Position numbers and translations under genes: made by a program. Shown piece by piece: positions 7,625-16,387 of a stretch of DNA of 64,000 bases. The notes under the pieces are model-generated. The model worked only from the letters and a program-made list of their open reading frames with translations. It did not search any database and was not told the origin of the DNA. The first letter of the stretch is position 1, and every line of letters starts with the position of its first letter. Origin of the DNA: Ruminococcus sp. 210702-SL.1.03 (GTDB taxonomy: Bacteria; Bacillota; Clostridia; Oscillospirales; Ruminococcaceae); the NCBI RefSeq assembly GCF_020559915.1, contig NZ_JAJCLZ010000010.1:38495-102494 (forward strand), in the 5' to 3' direction.

Positions 7625-9756
7625 AGTTGTCGATTTTGAAACAAAACAGCTCTGATAAAATGGATTTTGCATCATCATTTGCACTTTTGTTCTTAGCAAT
7701 TTGCTCGTTATTTTTATCGTTTTCTCTGATTTTTGATTCATTTTCTGCAATATATTTTTTTATAATGTTAGCTATTTCCATGCTTTTTTCAATCTCGATC
7801 ATCAAAAAATCCAAGAAAATTTCGCTTATTATAGCGGTCATCTTACCGATTCTTTACGTTATCTTTCATAATGATTTAATTGATTTTTTTGCCGCATTGC
7901 TCAATAAAATTCAGCTTATCATGTTTGAAAAGTATGCCTTTTCAGTGCATTTATTTAATTCAAGTGGCACATCTTTTGCTGCAAAAATCATTTTTCTGAG
8001 TTGCCTTTTGCTTCTATTTTCTTGGATCTTTTTCAGTGATTCTAAAATTTTGAAAGCTGTTTTTCTTTCGTTAATGATAGTTTTTGTGGCCTTTTTAGGC
8101 AATATTTTATCTGTAGTTTTGGCGATTTTTTGCACATTAATTATGATTTTTTATAATAAAAAGCGCTCTTTTTTGGATGTGATGTCCCGAAGTTTTGCGA
8201 TAATTTCCGCATTATCTATCTTCATCTCTGCGCAATTTATGCAGGTTTTCTCAAAAAAAATCACCATGAATATTTCAAATTCAGTATATGGCGGCGATGG
8301 TTTTCAGTTGCCAATGGGTGATCTAAGTGATTCAAAACCTTTCCGGCCTAAAGGTTTCTCATCGCTTGAAGTTGTGATGGATACGCCCGAAGCCATGTAT
8401 TTGCACGGTTTTTTGGGGTATAATTATTCTGATGGCAAATGGCAGACGGCAGATTATTCGCAGATCAGTGATTACTCAGAAAAGTTGGCTTATTTGGATG
8501 CGCAGAGGTTCATTGCAGATTCTCAGACTGTCATTTTCGCAGAAAATTTTGCTGATGATTTCTCTTTTAATAATGTAACTGTGACGAATCTTGGCGCAAA
8601 TTCAAGTGTATATTACACTCCTGCAACGGCAAAATATGATGCTTCACCTCGCTTTTTTTCGTCAGGAGGATTTGAAAATTCGAAAAAATTTGGCGAGAAA
8701 ACGCCTGCTTCATCACTAACTATAGCAGATCTTATCCAAAATTCAAGTTCTTTTTCTAATAAATATCATGATGAAAACGACTTGCTTGACGAAACTTTTA
8801 TTTCAAATTCAGCAATCTTCGACGAGATCTACACACAGAATTTCACTAAACTACCCGACAATATCAACCGAATTTTAGATACTGAACTTGCTAAATATGA
8901 TGTTGAGCGTGGCGATTTGAATGACATTGCCAACGTTATTTACGATTATCTTGGTGGTTTTTCGTATGATAATAATTCTTCTAATTTGACTTTGGAACAA
9001 TTTTTACAGACTTCTAAATCGGGATATTCGATTCATTTTGCAAGTGCTGCGACCGAGATCTTTAGATATTATGGCATACCTGCGCGCTATGCAGAGGGGT
9101 ATATTGTTGATAAAAATGCGGTTAAAAACAAGCTTTCCGGTTCGCAAATTACTCTTACAGATGCCGATTTTCACGCTTGGACTGAGTACTATTTAACGGG
9201 GATCGGCTGGATCCCATTCGAGTCTACGCCCGAGTATTTTAATAAAATGCCGCTTCCAAATGGCGTTTCAGCAGAAAAATTGCTGGAACTGACGCAAAAT
9301 AATGCTGCGATTCAGCAAGGAAATAATGTGGCTTCGGGTGAAAGAATTGCCGATAAAATTATAGATGATGAAGAGCAAACGAAGAATTATTATTTGATTT
9401 TTGCTCTTGCTCCGCTGTTTCTGGCTGCGATTCTTGTAGGTGTGCGAATTCTATATATAAGGAATAAGCTGAAATATGACGCTTCATTTGCTCTCCAAAC
9501 TTGCGTTTCTCTCCTTAATTACCAGCAAAAACATGTTGAAATGGCAAATGGAATTTACGATTTTTCTGCATTAAGTGATGATTTACAAAGCCAGCTTGAT
9601 GATTTCCAGAGTGCTTTAATGGAGAAAATCTATTCAAATCATTCTACAGTTCAAATTTCTGATTCACTTGGATTATTTAAAAGTGTAAAAAAATCGACCT
9701 TTGCAGATTTAAATTTTTATCAAAAAATCATGTACACTATAAAGGTCTATTTTTGA
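7621..9756 (+). CDS. Transglutaminase-like membrane protein lacking the catalytic Cys and Asp
   Basis: 711 aa from TTG 7621, preceded by GGTGAGGTG. It has about six N-terminal membrane helices (to about 215), an outer region, a transglutaminase-core domain (about 440-545), one more membrane helix (about 590-612) and a cytoplasmic tail. This is the layout of the MoxR-DUF58-transglutaminase partners. The core keeps His (DADFHAWTEYY), but the Cys of the usual GYC..FA motif is Ser (SGYSIHFASAA) and the Asp of the usual D.TP motif is Glu (FESTPEYF). It therefore looks like a pseudoenzyme that binds or organises rather than crosslinks or cuts. Residue changes are seen directly; the loss of activity is inferred. 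Confidence 0.85.
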   Translation: MKLSILKQNSSDKMDFASSFALLFLAICSLFLSFSLIFDSFSAIYFFIMLAISMLFSISIIKKSKKISLIIAVILPILYVIFHNDLIDFFAALLNKIQLIMFEKYAFSVHLFNSSGTSFAAKIIFLSCLLLLFSWIFFSDSKILKAVFLSLMIVFVAFLGNILSVVLAIFCTLIMIFYNKKRSFLDVMSRSFAIISALSIFISAQFMQVFSKKITMNISNSVYGGDGFQLPMGDLSDSKPFRPKGFSSLEVVMDTPEAMYLHGFLGYNYSDGKWQTADYSQISDYSEKLAYLDAQRFIADSQTVIFAENFADDFSFNNVTVTNLGANSSVYYTPATAKYDASPRFFSSGGFENSKKFGEKTPASSLTIADLIQNSSSFSNKYHDENDLLDETFISNSAIFDEIYTQNFTKLPDNINRILDTELAKYDVERGDLNDIANVIYDYLGGFSYDNNSSNLTLEQFLQTSKSGYSIHFASAATEIFRYYGIPARYAEGYIVDKNAVKNKLSGSQITLTDADFHAWTEYYLTGIGWIPFESTPEYFNKMPLPNGVSAEKLLELTQNNAAIQQGNNVASGERIADKIIDDEEQTKNYYLIFALAPLFLAAILVGVRILYIRNKLKYDASFALQTCVSLLNYQQKHVEMANGIYDFSALSDDLQSQLDDFQSALMEKIYSNHSTVQISDSLGLFKSVKKSTFADLNFYQKIMYTIKVYF

Positions 9757-9770
9757 TTTAAGGAGTATTA

Positions 9771-10298
9771 ATGGATAAAATCAAGAAAAAACGCGTTGCA
9801 GAATATTCGGCGATTGTCATTATATTTGCATTATTTGCAATTTTTTTTATTAAAAATATTCATCTTTCGACTACAGATGATCATGATAACAATAAAGAAA
9901 ATCAAAATTATCATGCAGATCTTTCAATAAATTTCGATCAAATATATGCCAAACATAATTATAAAAGGCTGAAAGAAGAATTGAAAAGTGGCGATCTTTT
10001 GCCTGAAAAACATTACTTTGCTGATAATGAAACGATTAGTTTTTCGGAGAATGACACGGTATTTGATGTTCTTTTATGTTATTGTGAGGAAAAAAATATA
10101 TCTCTTGATTATCAAAAACCGTCTGAAAACATTTATAAAACAGCCTATATTAAAGGTATAGGCGGGCTTTATGAGGGCGATTGCACGAAGAGATCGGGCT
10201 GGGTCTATTCGGTAAATGGTGATAAACCGAATGTTGGAATGTCGGATTATGTTCTTGAAGATGGCGATAATATTGTCATTTATTTTACGATTTATTAG
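9771..10298 (+). CDS. Short membrane-anchored DUF4430 protein
   Basis: 175 aa. It has an N-terminal signal anchor (about 11-30), a charged spacer rich in Asp/Asn/His, and a DUF4430 domain (about 80-175; GGLYEGDCTKRSGWVYSVNG and YVLEDGDNIVIYF). This is a second transcobalamin beta-domain-like protein in the operon, without Ig repeats. It sits directly before the transporter genes and may pass corrinoid to the S component (inference). ATG 9771 follows TAAGGAG; the gene is very A+T rich. Confidence 0.83.
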   Translation: MDKIKKKRVAEYSAIVIIFALFAIFFIKNIHLSTTDDHDNNKENQNYHADLSINFDQIYAKHNYKRLKEELKSGDLLPEKHYFADNETISFSENDTVFDVLLCYCEEKNISLDYQKPSENIYKTAYIKGIGGLYEGDCTKRSGWVYSVNGDKPNVGMSDYVLEDGDNIVIYFTIY

Positions 10299-10310
10299 GG
10301 ATTATGACGT

Positions 10311-11180
10311 ATGAAAAAGTTTTCGCAACTCAATTCTGGAGTTCTATTTTTGTTTTTTTTGTCAGTGATCGGCATCACAATGTTCACTCAGAACGTCTAT
10401 TTGCGTGCGATTTCTCTTGTGATTTCGATTATAAATGCATGCTTTTTTGATGTTATAACAGATTATTTTAAGGACTTTCGGTTCTATTTAGCCGTGTTTT
10501 TGGTTATCACAGTTTCAAATCCGCTGTTTGTTCACCGAGGAAATACAGTACTTTTTTATGTGAAAAACACACCAATAACGCTTGAAGCAATGGCGTATGG
10601 AGCTAATTTTTCGCTTTCCATGATCGCAGTTTTGGCTTGGTTTCGTATTTTTTCTACACTAATGACTGCTGAAAAGATCGTCGAGATTTATGGTAAACGC
10701 TTTGCAACATTAGGACTGATCGCTGCTTTGACGCTGAGATATGTTCCAGAATTCAAGCGACGTTTTGCCGAAATTGCCGATGCTCATCGTTCAGCAGGCT
10801 TGATATGTGAGGATACTTGGTTTGAAAAAGTCAAAAGCTATCTGAAAATATTTATGTCGCTCGCTGAATTCTCATTTGAAAAGTCGGCAAATACGGCTGT
10901 TTCAATGAACGCCAGAGGTTATTTATTACATAAACGCACGCAAATTTCGCACAGAAAATTTCAATTTAACGAACTTCTTGTGCTTATTTTGACGCTTGTC
11001 ATTACAGTTTGTGTGATAGTTTTCTCCCTCACTCACAAACTTTCAACCTCGTTTTACCCGTCATTTAAAACGGATTTTTCCATGCTCCCGACAATTTTAT
11101 TCACGATTTTAACTCTTATACCGACATCTTTTGAATTGGAGGATAGACTAAAATGGCATTTATCGAATGCGAAAAATTAA
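10311..11180 (+). CDS. ECF transporter T component (EcfT/CbiQ-like)
   Basis: 289 aa polytopic membrane protein. The cytoplasmic coupling segment (RYVPEFKRRFAEIADAHRSAGL and later NARGYLLHKRTQ) matches the paired Ala-x-Gly motifs that touch the ATPases. It forms the energy-coupling scaffold between the fused ATPase and the S component encoded next. The last 28 bases overlap the ATPase gene. Confidence 0.88.
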   Translation: MKKFSQLNSGVLFLFFLSVIGITMFTQNVYLRAISLVISIINACFFDVITDYFKDFRFYLAVFLVITVSNPLFVHRGNTVLFYVKNTPITLEAMAYGANFSLSMIAVLAWFRIFSTLMTAEKIVEIYGKRFATLGLIAALTLRYVPEFKRRFAEIADAHRSAGLICEDTWFEKVKSYLKIFMSLAEFSFEKSANTAVSMNARGYLLHKRTQISHRKFQFNELLVLILTLVITVCVIVFSLTHKLSTSFYPSFKTDFSMLPTILFTILTLIPTSFELEDRLKWHLSNAKN

Positions 11181-12826
11181 ATTTTTCCTATCCTTATGCT
11201 GGTGATAAATCGAATGGTTTTGCACTTCATGATATAGATTTTTCACTTGAACAAGGTGATTTTTTGCTCATTTGTGGGACAAGTGGTTCGGGAAAATCTA
11301 CTCTTTTGCGTCTTCTTAAGCCCGAAATCTCTCCTAATGGAAGGCTTGACGGCAAAATAATTTACGCCGGAAAATTTTTGAATGACTTGCCTAAAATAGC
11401 ATCTGCTGCCGAGATAGGCTATGTTTTTCAAGACCCAAACGCCGCTTATGTGAACGAAAAAGTATATTCTGAACTTGCATTTTTACCACAGAATCTAGGC
11501 TTGTCACCCGAAACTATCGAACTTAGGATAGCTGAGATCTGCGCTTTTTTCGGACTTGAATCTATCATCGGATCAGATATTTGCAGCCTTTCAGGCGGTC
11601 AAAAACAACTTGTGAACCTTGCCGCTGTCATGACAGCCTACCCTAAATTGCTGATTTTAGACGAGCCAACATCCCAGTTAGACCCCATTTCTGCTGAGAG
11701 ATTTAGCGATATAGTTCTGCGAATTCGGCGTGAAATGGGCACTACGATCATTATTAGCGAGCACAATACCGAGAAGTTTTTCAATTTTGCTGATAAGATT
11801 TTGTATCTGGAAAATGGTCACCAGCTTGCTTTCGATGATCCGTCTTTGTTCGTAAAAAAAGCTGCAAATCACGACTTTCTGCCCACTTCAGCTAAGCTTT
11901 TCTCATCGTTTAAACTTGACAATTGCCCCGCTTTCACGACTTCTTCAGCAATGAATTTTGTGCGAGGTCATTATAAAAATGCTGCTTGCGATCAATTCAT
12001 AGAGAGCAAAAATCACTTGAATGGTGATGCTGTTAAGGTGGAAAATGCCTACTTTTCATACACGCGACGCGGCAAAGATGTCATTGATAGCCTCGATTTT
12101 AATGCTGATTTTGGACGAATCCACGCGATCTGCGGTGCTAATGGCTCGGGAAAAACCACACTTTTTAAGCTCATAAGCGGTCTAAAAACTCTGCGTGACG
12201 GCAAAATTTATATTGACGGAAAGCGCATTTCTTCGTACAAATCGGGCGCTCTTTATCGAAATTTGATAGCTTCTCTGCCGCAAGACCCACACGATATTTT
12301 CATTTGCGAGAGTGTTAAAGAGGACATTTCTACCTCTCCCGACGGCGAAAAATACGACTTTGAAACCGTAAAAACGTTCTGCAAAAGGCTGAATATTTCC
12401 GAAAAATTGCTTGATCTTCACCCTTACGATCTGTCAGGAGGGGAGATCCAGCGGGCTGCTTTGGTCAAACTTTTGCTGCTTGAGCCGAAAATTTTGTTGC
12501 TCGATGAGCCGACTAAAGGGCTTGATAAGCGGTGCAAAAGGCAGCTTTCAACGCTTTTAAAAGAGTTGGCGGCGGAGGGTAAAGCCGTGATTTTTATTAC
12601 GCACGACATGGATTTTATTGCTGAAACTGCCGATGATGTCACTCTGATTTTTGGTGGAAAGGCTGTTTCAAGTCTTCCTGTGCGGCAATTTATCATGCAA
12701 AATTCTGTTTATACGACGGCAGCTTCGCTGATTGGCAGAGGTTATTTTGACGAGACAATGACCGATTCCGAGCTTATCTCAAGTGCAGTCAGCCGCAAAA
12801 ATGAGCGAGGTGATGGCGATGAATAA
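11153..12826 (+). CDS. ECF transporter fused ATPase (EcfA-EcfA')
   Basis: 557 aa with two complete ABC ATPase domains in one chain. Domain 1 has GTSGSGKST, LSGGQKQ and ILDEPTSQLD; domain 2 has GANGSGKTT, LSGGEIQ and LLDEPTKGLD. A single fused protein therefore supplies both ATPase subunits, the arrangement described for dedicated cobalamin ECF systems (Cbr type). It powers import through EcfT and the S component. Confidence 0.93.
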   Translation: MAFIECEKLNFSYPYAGDKSNGFALHDIDFSLEQGDFLLICGTSGSGKSTLLRLLKPEISPNGRLDGKIIYAGKFLNDLPKIASAAEIGYVFQDPNAAYVNEKVYSELAFLPQNLGLSPETIELRIAEICAFFGLESIIGSDICSLSGGQKQLVNLAAVMTAYPKLLILDEPTSQLDPISAERFSDIVLRIRREMGTTIIISEHNTEKFFNFADKILYLENGHQLAFDDPSLFVKKAANHDFLPTSAKLFSSFKLDNCPAFTTSSAMNFVRGHYKNAACDQFIESKNHLNGDAVKVENAYFSYTRRGKDVIDSLDFNADFGRIHAICGANGSGKTTLFKLISGLKTLRDGKIYIDGKRISSYKSGALYRNLIASLPQDPHDIFICESVKEDISTSPDGEKYDFETVKTFCKRLNISEKLLDLHPYDLSGGEIQRAALVKLLLLEPKILLLDEPTKGLDKRCKRQLSTLLKELAAEGKAVIFITHDMDFIAETADDVTLIFGGKAVSSLPVRQFIMQNSVYTTAASLIGRGYFDETMTDSELISSAVSRKNERGDGDE

Positions 12827-13430
12827 TTCGATTCCGTCGCTAATTTTTGTGTCAGTCTGCGCGATTTTCCTGCTGATCAGCCTTGTCAAGACCGCTCGCC
12901 GCAAGAGCGCGGGGTTCATCTCGATAACGGCGGTGCTCACGGCTCTTTCGGTCGTCGGCCGCATTGTTTTCACTCCGCTCGCGGGTTTCAAACCGTGCAC
13001 TGCGATAATCATAATCGCCGGCGTGTCGCTGGGCGCGGACGCGGGTTTCATCTGCGGTGCGCTGACGGCTCTCATCTCCAACATCTACTTTGGGCAGGGA
13101 ATGTGGACGTTATTTCAGATGTTCAGTTGGGGGCTTATCGGCGTTCTCTCGGGCATTTTGAGCTCGCAGTTGGGCAAATATAAATGGAATATATATCTAT
13201 TTGGAGCATTTTCAGGTGTCCTATACTCCTTTATAATGGACGTTTTCAGCGTGATTTGGCAGGACGGCGGCTTTAATTTGGCGCGATTTATCGCTTATGC
13301 GGCAGGCTCAGCGCCATTTTGTGCGGTGTATGCGTTTTCAAACGTTGTGTTTTTGCTGATCTTAGGGCCGCGAATGATACGTTCGATCGAGCGGGTGGTC
13401 TTGAAATACGGTCTGCTGAAAGAAAATTAG
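12819..13430 (+). CDS. ECF transporter substrate-binding (S) component, probably for cobalamin
   Basis: 203 aa from ATG 12819, chosen because GAGGTGA lies just upstream and the start overlaps the ATPase stop. About six membrane segments and an ECF-S layout (SITAVLTALSVVGRIVFTPL; TAIIIIAGVSLGADAGFICGALTALI). The B12 riboswitch and the absence of CbiM/CbiN point to cobalamin rather than cobalt, so a CbrT-like role is likely. The ligand is inferred. Last gene of the operon. Confidence 0.85.
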   Translation: MNNSIPSLIFVSVCAIFLLISLVKTARRKSAGFISITAVLTALSVVGRIVFTPLAGFKPCTAIIIIAGVSLGADAGFICGALTALISNIYFGQGMWTLFQMFSWGLIGVLSGILSSQLGKYKWNIYLFGAFSGVLYSFIMDVFSVIWQDGGFNLARFIAYAAGSAPFCAVYAFSNVVFLLILGPRMIRSIERVVLKYGLLKEN

Positions 13431-13470
13431 TGTCCGGTTTTTCGGACTTATCAACTGCATATAACAAAAA

Positions 13471-13497
13471 AACCGCTGATTTTACAGCGGTTTCTCT
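13471..13497 (+). terminator. Terminator of the B12 uptake operon
   Basis: AACCGCTG (13471-13478) pairs with CAGCGGTT (13485-13492), followed by a T-rich tail. It lies 40 bases after the S-component stop and just before attL. Confidence 0.8.
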
Positions 13498-13504
13498 TTG
13501 TGAA

Positions 13505-13529
13505 GTGGAGCATAGGGGATTCGAACCCC
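13505..13529 (+). repeat. attL core
   Basis: 25 bases identical to 49686-49710. It is the orphaned original 3' end of the tRNA-Ala gene, left behind when the prophage inserted; no tRNA body is attached to it here. A 7-bp inverted repeat (CCTTGTA/TACAAGG, about 13550-13565) lies between it and the integrase gene. Confidence 0.9.
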
Positions 13530-13578
13530 CAGTAAAACCCCTTTAATACCTTGTAAATACAAGGGTTCTGAAAAATGC

Positions 13579-13599
13579 TTGTCAAATTTTTGTCAAGTC
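13579..13599 (+). promoter_or_regulatory. Probable integrase arm-type binding site (left)
   Basis: Two TTGTCAA direct repeats in 21 bases, overlapping the integrase stop codon. The same 21-base block, with 19 identical positions, lies near attR at 49542-49562. Paired repeats next to both att cores are the usual form of tyrosine-integrase arm sites. Confidence 0.6.
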
Positions 13600-14598
13600 A
13601 TTGTTCAAAAGGTTCTCAAAGTAACTGTCAATTCTAGTGTCCATTTTCTCACGTTCGCTGCTGAATGTTTCCTGATAGACACGTTTCAACGTTGATGTTG
13701 TAGACCAGCCGCCGCGTTCCATCGCGTATTTATCGGGTACACCGAGCAACAGCATTATTGACGCGTTTAGGTGACGGAGGTCGTGAAACGTTAGATCTGG
13801 ATAACCGTGCTTCTTGACAACACGCTTAAATCTCTTATATATGCTTTCGCCGCTTAGCTTTGTTATGTATTCGCCATCGACCTTATCTACCATGTCTTGT
13901 ATGATAGGTGGTACGGTCATTTTACGTCGGCTTTCTACTGTCTTAGCGGCTTTTTTCTCAATGGGTGTATTGCCGACATTTACGATTACACGATCTATAA
14001 GCAATGTACCGTCATGAAAATCTGATTTTTTTAAACCGCGTATCTCTGAAACTCTGAATCCTTGCCATATACCCAGCAGCACCAGTAGTTCAATCGGTGA
14101 ATCTTTGAACCAGCTAAGAACTTCCGCTGCCGATGGATATTCCTTGTACTGTTTCTGCACTTGCGGCAAAGTTACTTTGTAGTTGAGCGCGGGATAATAT
14201 GTACGCATTACCGCAGAAATCAGCCCGGCCGCATTATGCACGGTCTTAGGGGAATATCTAGCAGCGAGATTATTGATCTCATTTTGTATCATTATGCCGT
14301 TGATACGGTCAAGCTTCATGTTTAGAAATTCCGTTGAAAGTTGGTTTTTAGGTATGTTTCGGTATTTGTCAACGGTTGTCGGGGATAGTATGTTAGATTT
14401 CATGCTGATATAATCTTCTACACATTCCGCAAATGTCTTTTCGGATAATGGCCGCGTTTCAAGAGATTTCAGCCATTCGTCCGCCATCGACTGTACTACT
14501 GATTTTTTCGCATGAGTAAATGACTTTGTGCAGCCTGCTTTTGCGCTGTATACTCTCATGCGGTACTTGCCCGAAGCAGTCTTTTCTATTTTGCCCAT
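13582..14598 (-). CDS. int: Phage tyrosine integrase
   Basis: 338 aa from ATG 14598, chosen because GTGAGGT lies upstream. It has an N-terminal arm-binding AP2-like region (GKYRMRVYSAKAG), a core-binding domain and the catalytic domain with Arg (QGFRVSEIRG), HDLRH and a final Tyr (LKRVYQ); the second His is replaced by Trp (GGWS), as is common in phage integrases. It lies next to attL and should recombine attP with the tRNA-Ala gene. Confidence 0.93.
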   Translation of the reverse strand: MGKIEKTASGKYRMRVYSAKAGCTKSFTHAKKSVVQSMADEWLKSLETRPLSEKTFAECVEDYISMKSNILSPTTVDKYRNIPKNQLSTEFLNMKLDRINGIMIQNEINNLAARYSPKTVHNAAGLISAVMRTYYPALNYKVTLPQVQKQYKEYPSAAEVLSWFKDSPIELLVLLGIWQGFRVSEIRGLKKSDFHDGTLLIDRVIVNVGNTPIEKKAAKTVESRRKMTVPPIIQDMVDKVDGEYITKLSGESIYKRFKRVVKKHGYPDLTFHDLRHLNASIMLLLGVPDKYAMERGGWSTTSTLKRVYQETFSSEREKMDTRIDSYFENLLNNDLTKI

Positions 14599-14664
14599 AA
14601 TATACCTCACAAATTTGCAATAATAAATATGCACAACGTATGTGCATATTGTTCGATATTTACA

Positions 14665-15147
14665 TTATTCGTCGAATAGTATTTTACCCTTTTCAATGTT
14701 CAAGCGATACCAACAGCCTTTTGAATATAACAGATCATCATGCAGACACTTTTTCGCTTTTGAACACTCGATGTATTTGGAACAGCAGCCGAACAGAATT
14801 GACGGCATATAGTTTGCGGCTGTATATCTTAGCGCTATATCCGCGTATGTATACAATTCATCGAGCATATCATGTGGGTAGTCTATATCTATGGTTCTGT
14901 CAATGGCATTTTCTTTATATTTAACGCAGTGCAGACTATCATAATCATCAACTAGCTTGTTGCTTATGGTGAGCCTGTAAACGAGTTTCATGCGCTTTAT
15001 GCGTAACGCGAAGTTTGAGCCGAGATAAACCGAATTTGTTTTATTATCAGCAAGTGTTTTGATAGTAAATGCAGAAGCGCCGTCCCTCGATATATTATAA
15101 TCCGTTTCGACGGTTGCTATAATCTCTTTTAATCTATCCATGTACAT
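14665..15147 (-). CDS. Unknown protein with Cys-rich C-terminus, partner of the exonuclease-BRCT gene
   Basis: 160 aa from ATG 15147 (GGTGATAA upstream). I do not recognise the family. The C-terminal third has spaced Cys (FGCCSKYIECSKAKKCLHDDLLYSKGCW), which could bind zinc. It starts 6 bases after the end of the exonuclease-BRCT gene, so the two are probably made together. Position among lysogeny genes suggests it is expressed in the prophage state. Confidence 0.6.
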   Translation of the reverse strand: MYMDRLKEIIATVETDYNISRDGASAFTIKTLADNKTNSVYLGSNFALRIKRMKLVYRLTISNKLVDDYDSLHCVKYKENAIDRTIDIDYPHDMLDELYTYADIALRYTAANYMPSILFGCCSKYIECSKAKKCLHDDLLYSKGCWYRLNIEKGKILFDE

Positions 15148-15152
15148 ATTTA

Positions 15153-16367
15153 TCACCTTTTTCTGAACCTGGAAATCATTTTATCGAAGAACTCATTTTC
15201 ATTGTATATTTCAATGCCCTTGCCCTTTTGTTGCAGCTCCAAAGCCTTTTTTATCTTGTTGCCGTAATTGCCGCAGCGCCAGTTTTGGCTTCCCAGGTCG
15301 CCAACTATCAAATAATCTGTTTTCTGGGTCACGTTTTTGGTTATTATTGCACCGAAATTGGATAGAAAATTACCGACGGACGTTCTTTCGCCGAACTTAA
15401 ATTCACCTGTTAAGCATATAGTTTTATCTTTAATGTCAAGTGATTCGTTTTCGTGTTCCTGAGCAGTTACGGGATCTAATAAATCAGCAAAAAGCTGTTG
15501 CAGATACTCTATTTCCGTATCATCTACTACGCCATCGGCCAGCACCTTTTTGATTGAACGGTCTATATCTGCAAAAGGGTATTTATTGATAAACTCGGTG
15601 TGTTCATTCAGCCAATCACGTATTGTATAGACATTTTCCGTTGTTAATTCGCCGCTCTCGAGAATAGTTTTCAACGTATACTGAATTTCTTGAACGGCTT
15701 TTGTTTCGGGAGAATATTTTTTCGGCTTTTTAGCAGAAGTAATTCTCTCAGGTGCTGAAAAATCTTGTTTCATAGCCTGATATACATAGTGATTAGCAAT
15801 GCAATCAGAAAGCGAGCGGTGAGCTTGTTCGTTGACTACGCCATAATATTCAGCAATGGTACTAAGCTTCAGATTAGTCGTATTTAAGTGACAAAAGCGG
15901 GCGTATCTGTATGTATCTACAAAGTCATTGTGCAGTTCCTTACCCGTTATGTCATTGTAAACATCATATATAATGTTTACATCAAACCGTGCGATATTAT
16001 GTCCTAAAAGAATGTCATCGCCAAGAAAGGCAACGTAATCATTTATAACATCGTCAATGGTTGGTTTGCCCGCGACCATTTCATCTGTTATGCCGGTAAG
16101 CTTCTGTATTTGAATGGGGATATGTGTAGGAGGACAAACGAGGGTCGAATATTTGTCGGTTATCTGATTATCGCGTACTCTAACAGCCGAAAGCTCTATA
16201 ATGTCGCAACCATAAATGTTCGTACCTGTTGTTTCAAGATCTATTACAGTATAATTAGACAGAGTTTCAAGCAAGCTATTACCCTTATGCCTTACCTCTT
16301 CTGTTTCCTCAGAATTATTGTTACCTGTTTGCGCCGTAGTATTTCCGACTACAACTTTAATTACCAT
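15153..16367 (-). CDS. DnaQ-like 3'-5' exonuclease with C-terminal BRCT domain
   Basis: 404 aa. The exonuclease domain (about 35-190) has all DEDD motifs: VIDLETTGT (D.E), GHNIARFD and HRSLSDC (H....D). A helical region follows (about 215-300), then a BRCT domain (about 308-395; KTICLTGEFKFGERTSVGNF, TDYLIVGD) like that of NAD-dependent DNA ligase. The role in the prophage is not known; DNA proofreading, repair, or degradation of incoming DNA are all possible. It lies in the lysogeny operon. Confidence 0.82.
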   Translation of the reverse strand: MVIKVVVGNTTAQTGNNNSEETEEVRHKGNSLLETLSNYTVIDLETTGTNIYGCDIIELSAVRVRDNQITDKYSTLVCPPTHIPIQIQKLTGITDEMVAGKPTIDDVINDYVAFLGDDILLGHNIARFDVNIIYDVYNDITGKELHNDFVDTYRYARFCHLNTTNLKLSTIAEYYGVVNEQAHRSLSDCIANHYVYQAMKQDFSAPERITSAKKPKKYSPETKAVQEIQYTLKTILESGELTTENVYTIRDWLNEHTEFINKYPFADIDRSIKKVLADGVVDDTEIEYLQQLFADLLDPVTAQEHENESLDIKDKTICLTGEFKFGERTSVGNFLSNFGAIITKNVTQKTDYLIVGDLGSQNWRCGNYGNKIKKALELQQKGKGIEIYNENEFFDKMISRFRKR

Positions 16368-16387
16368 TTTTATATTACCCCCTCTTT

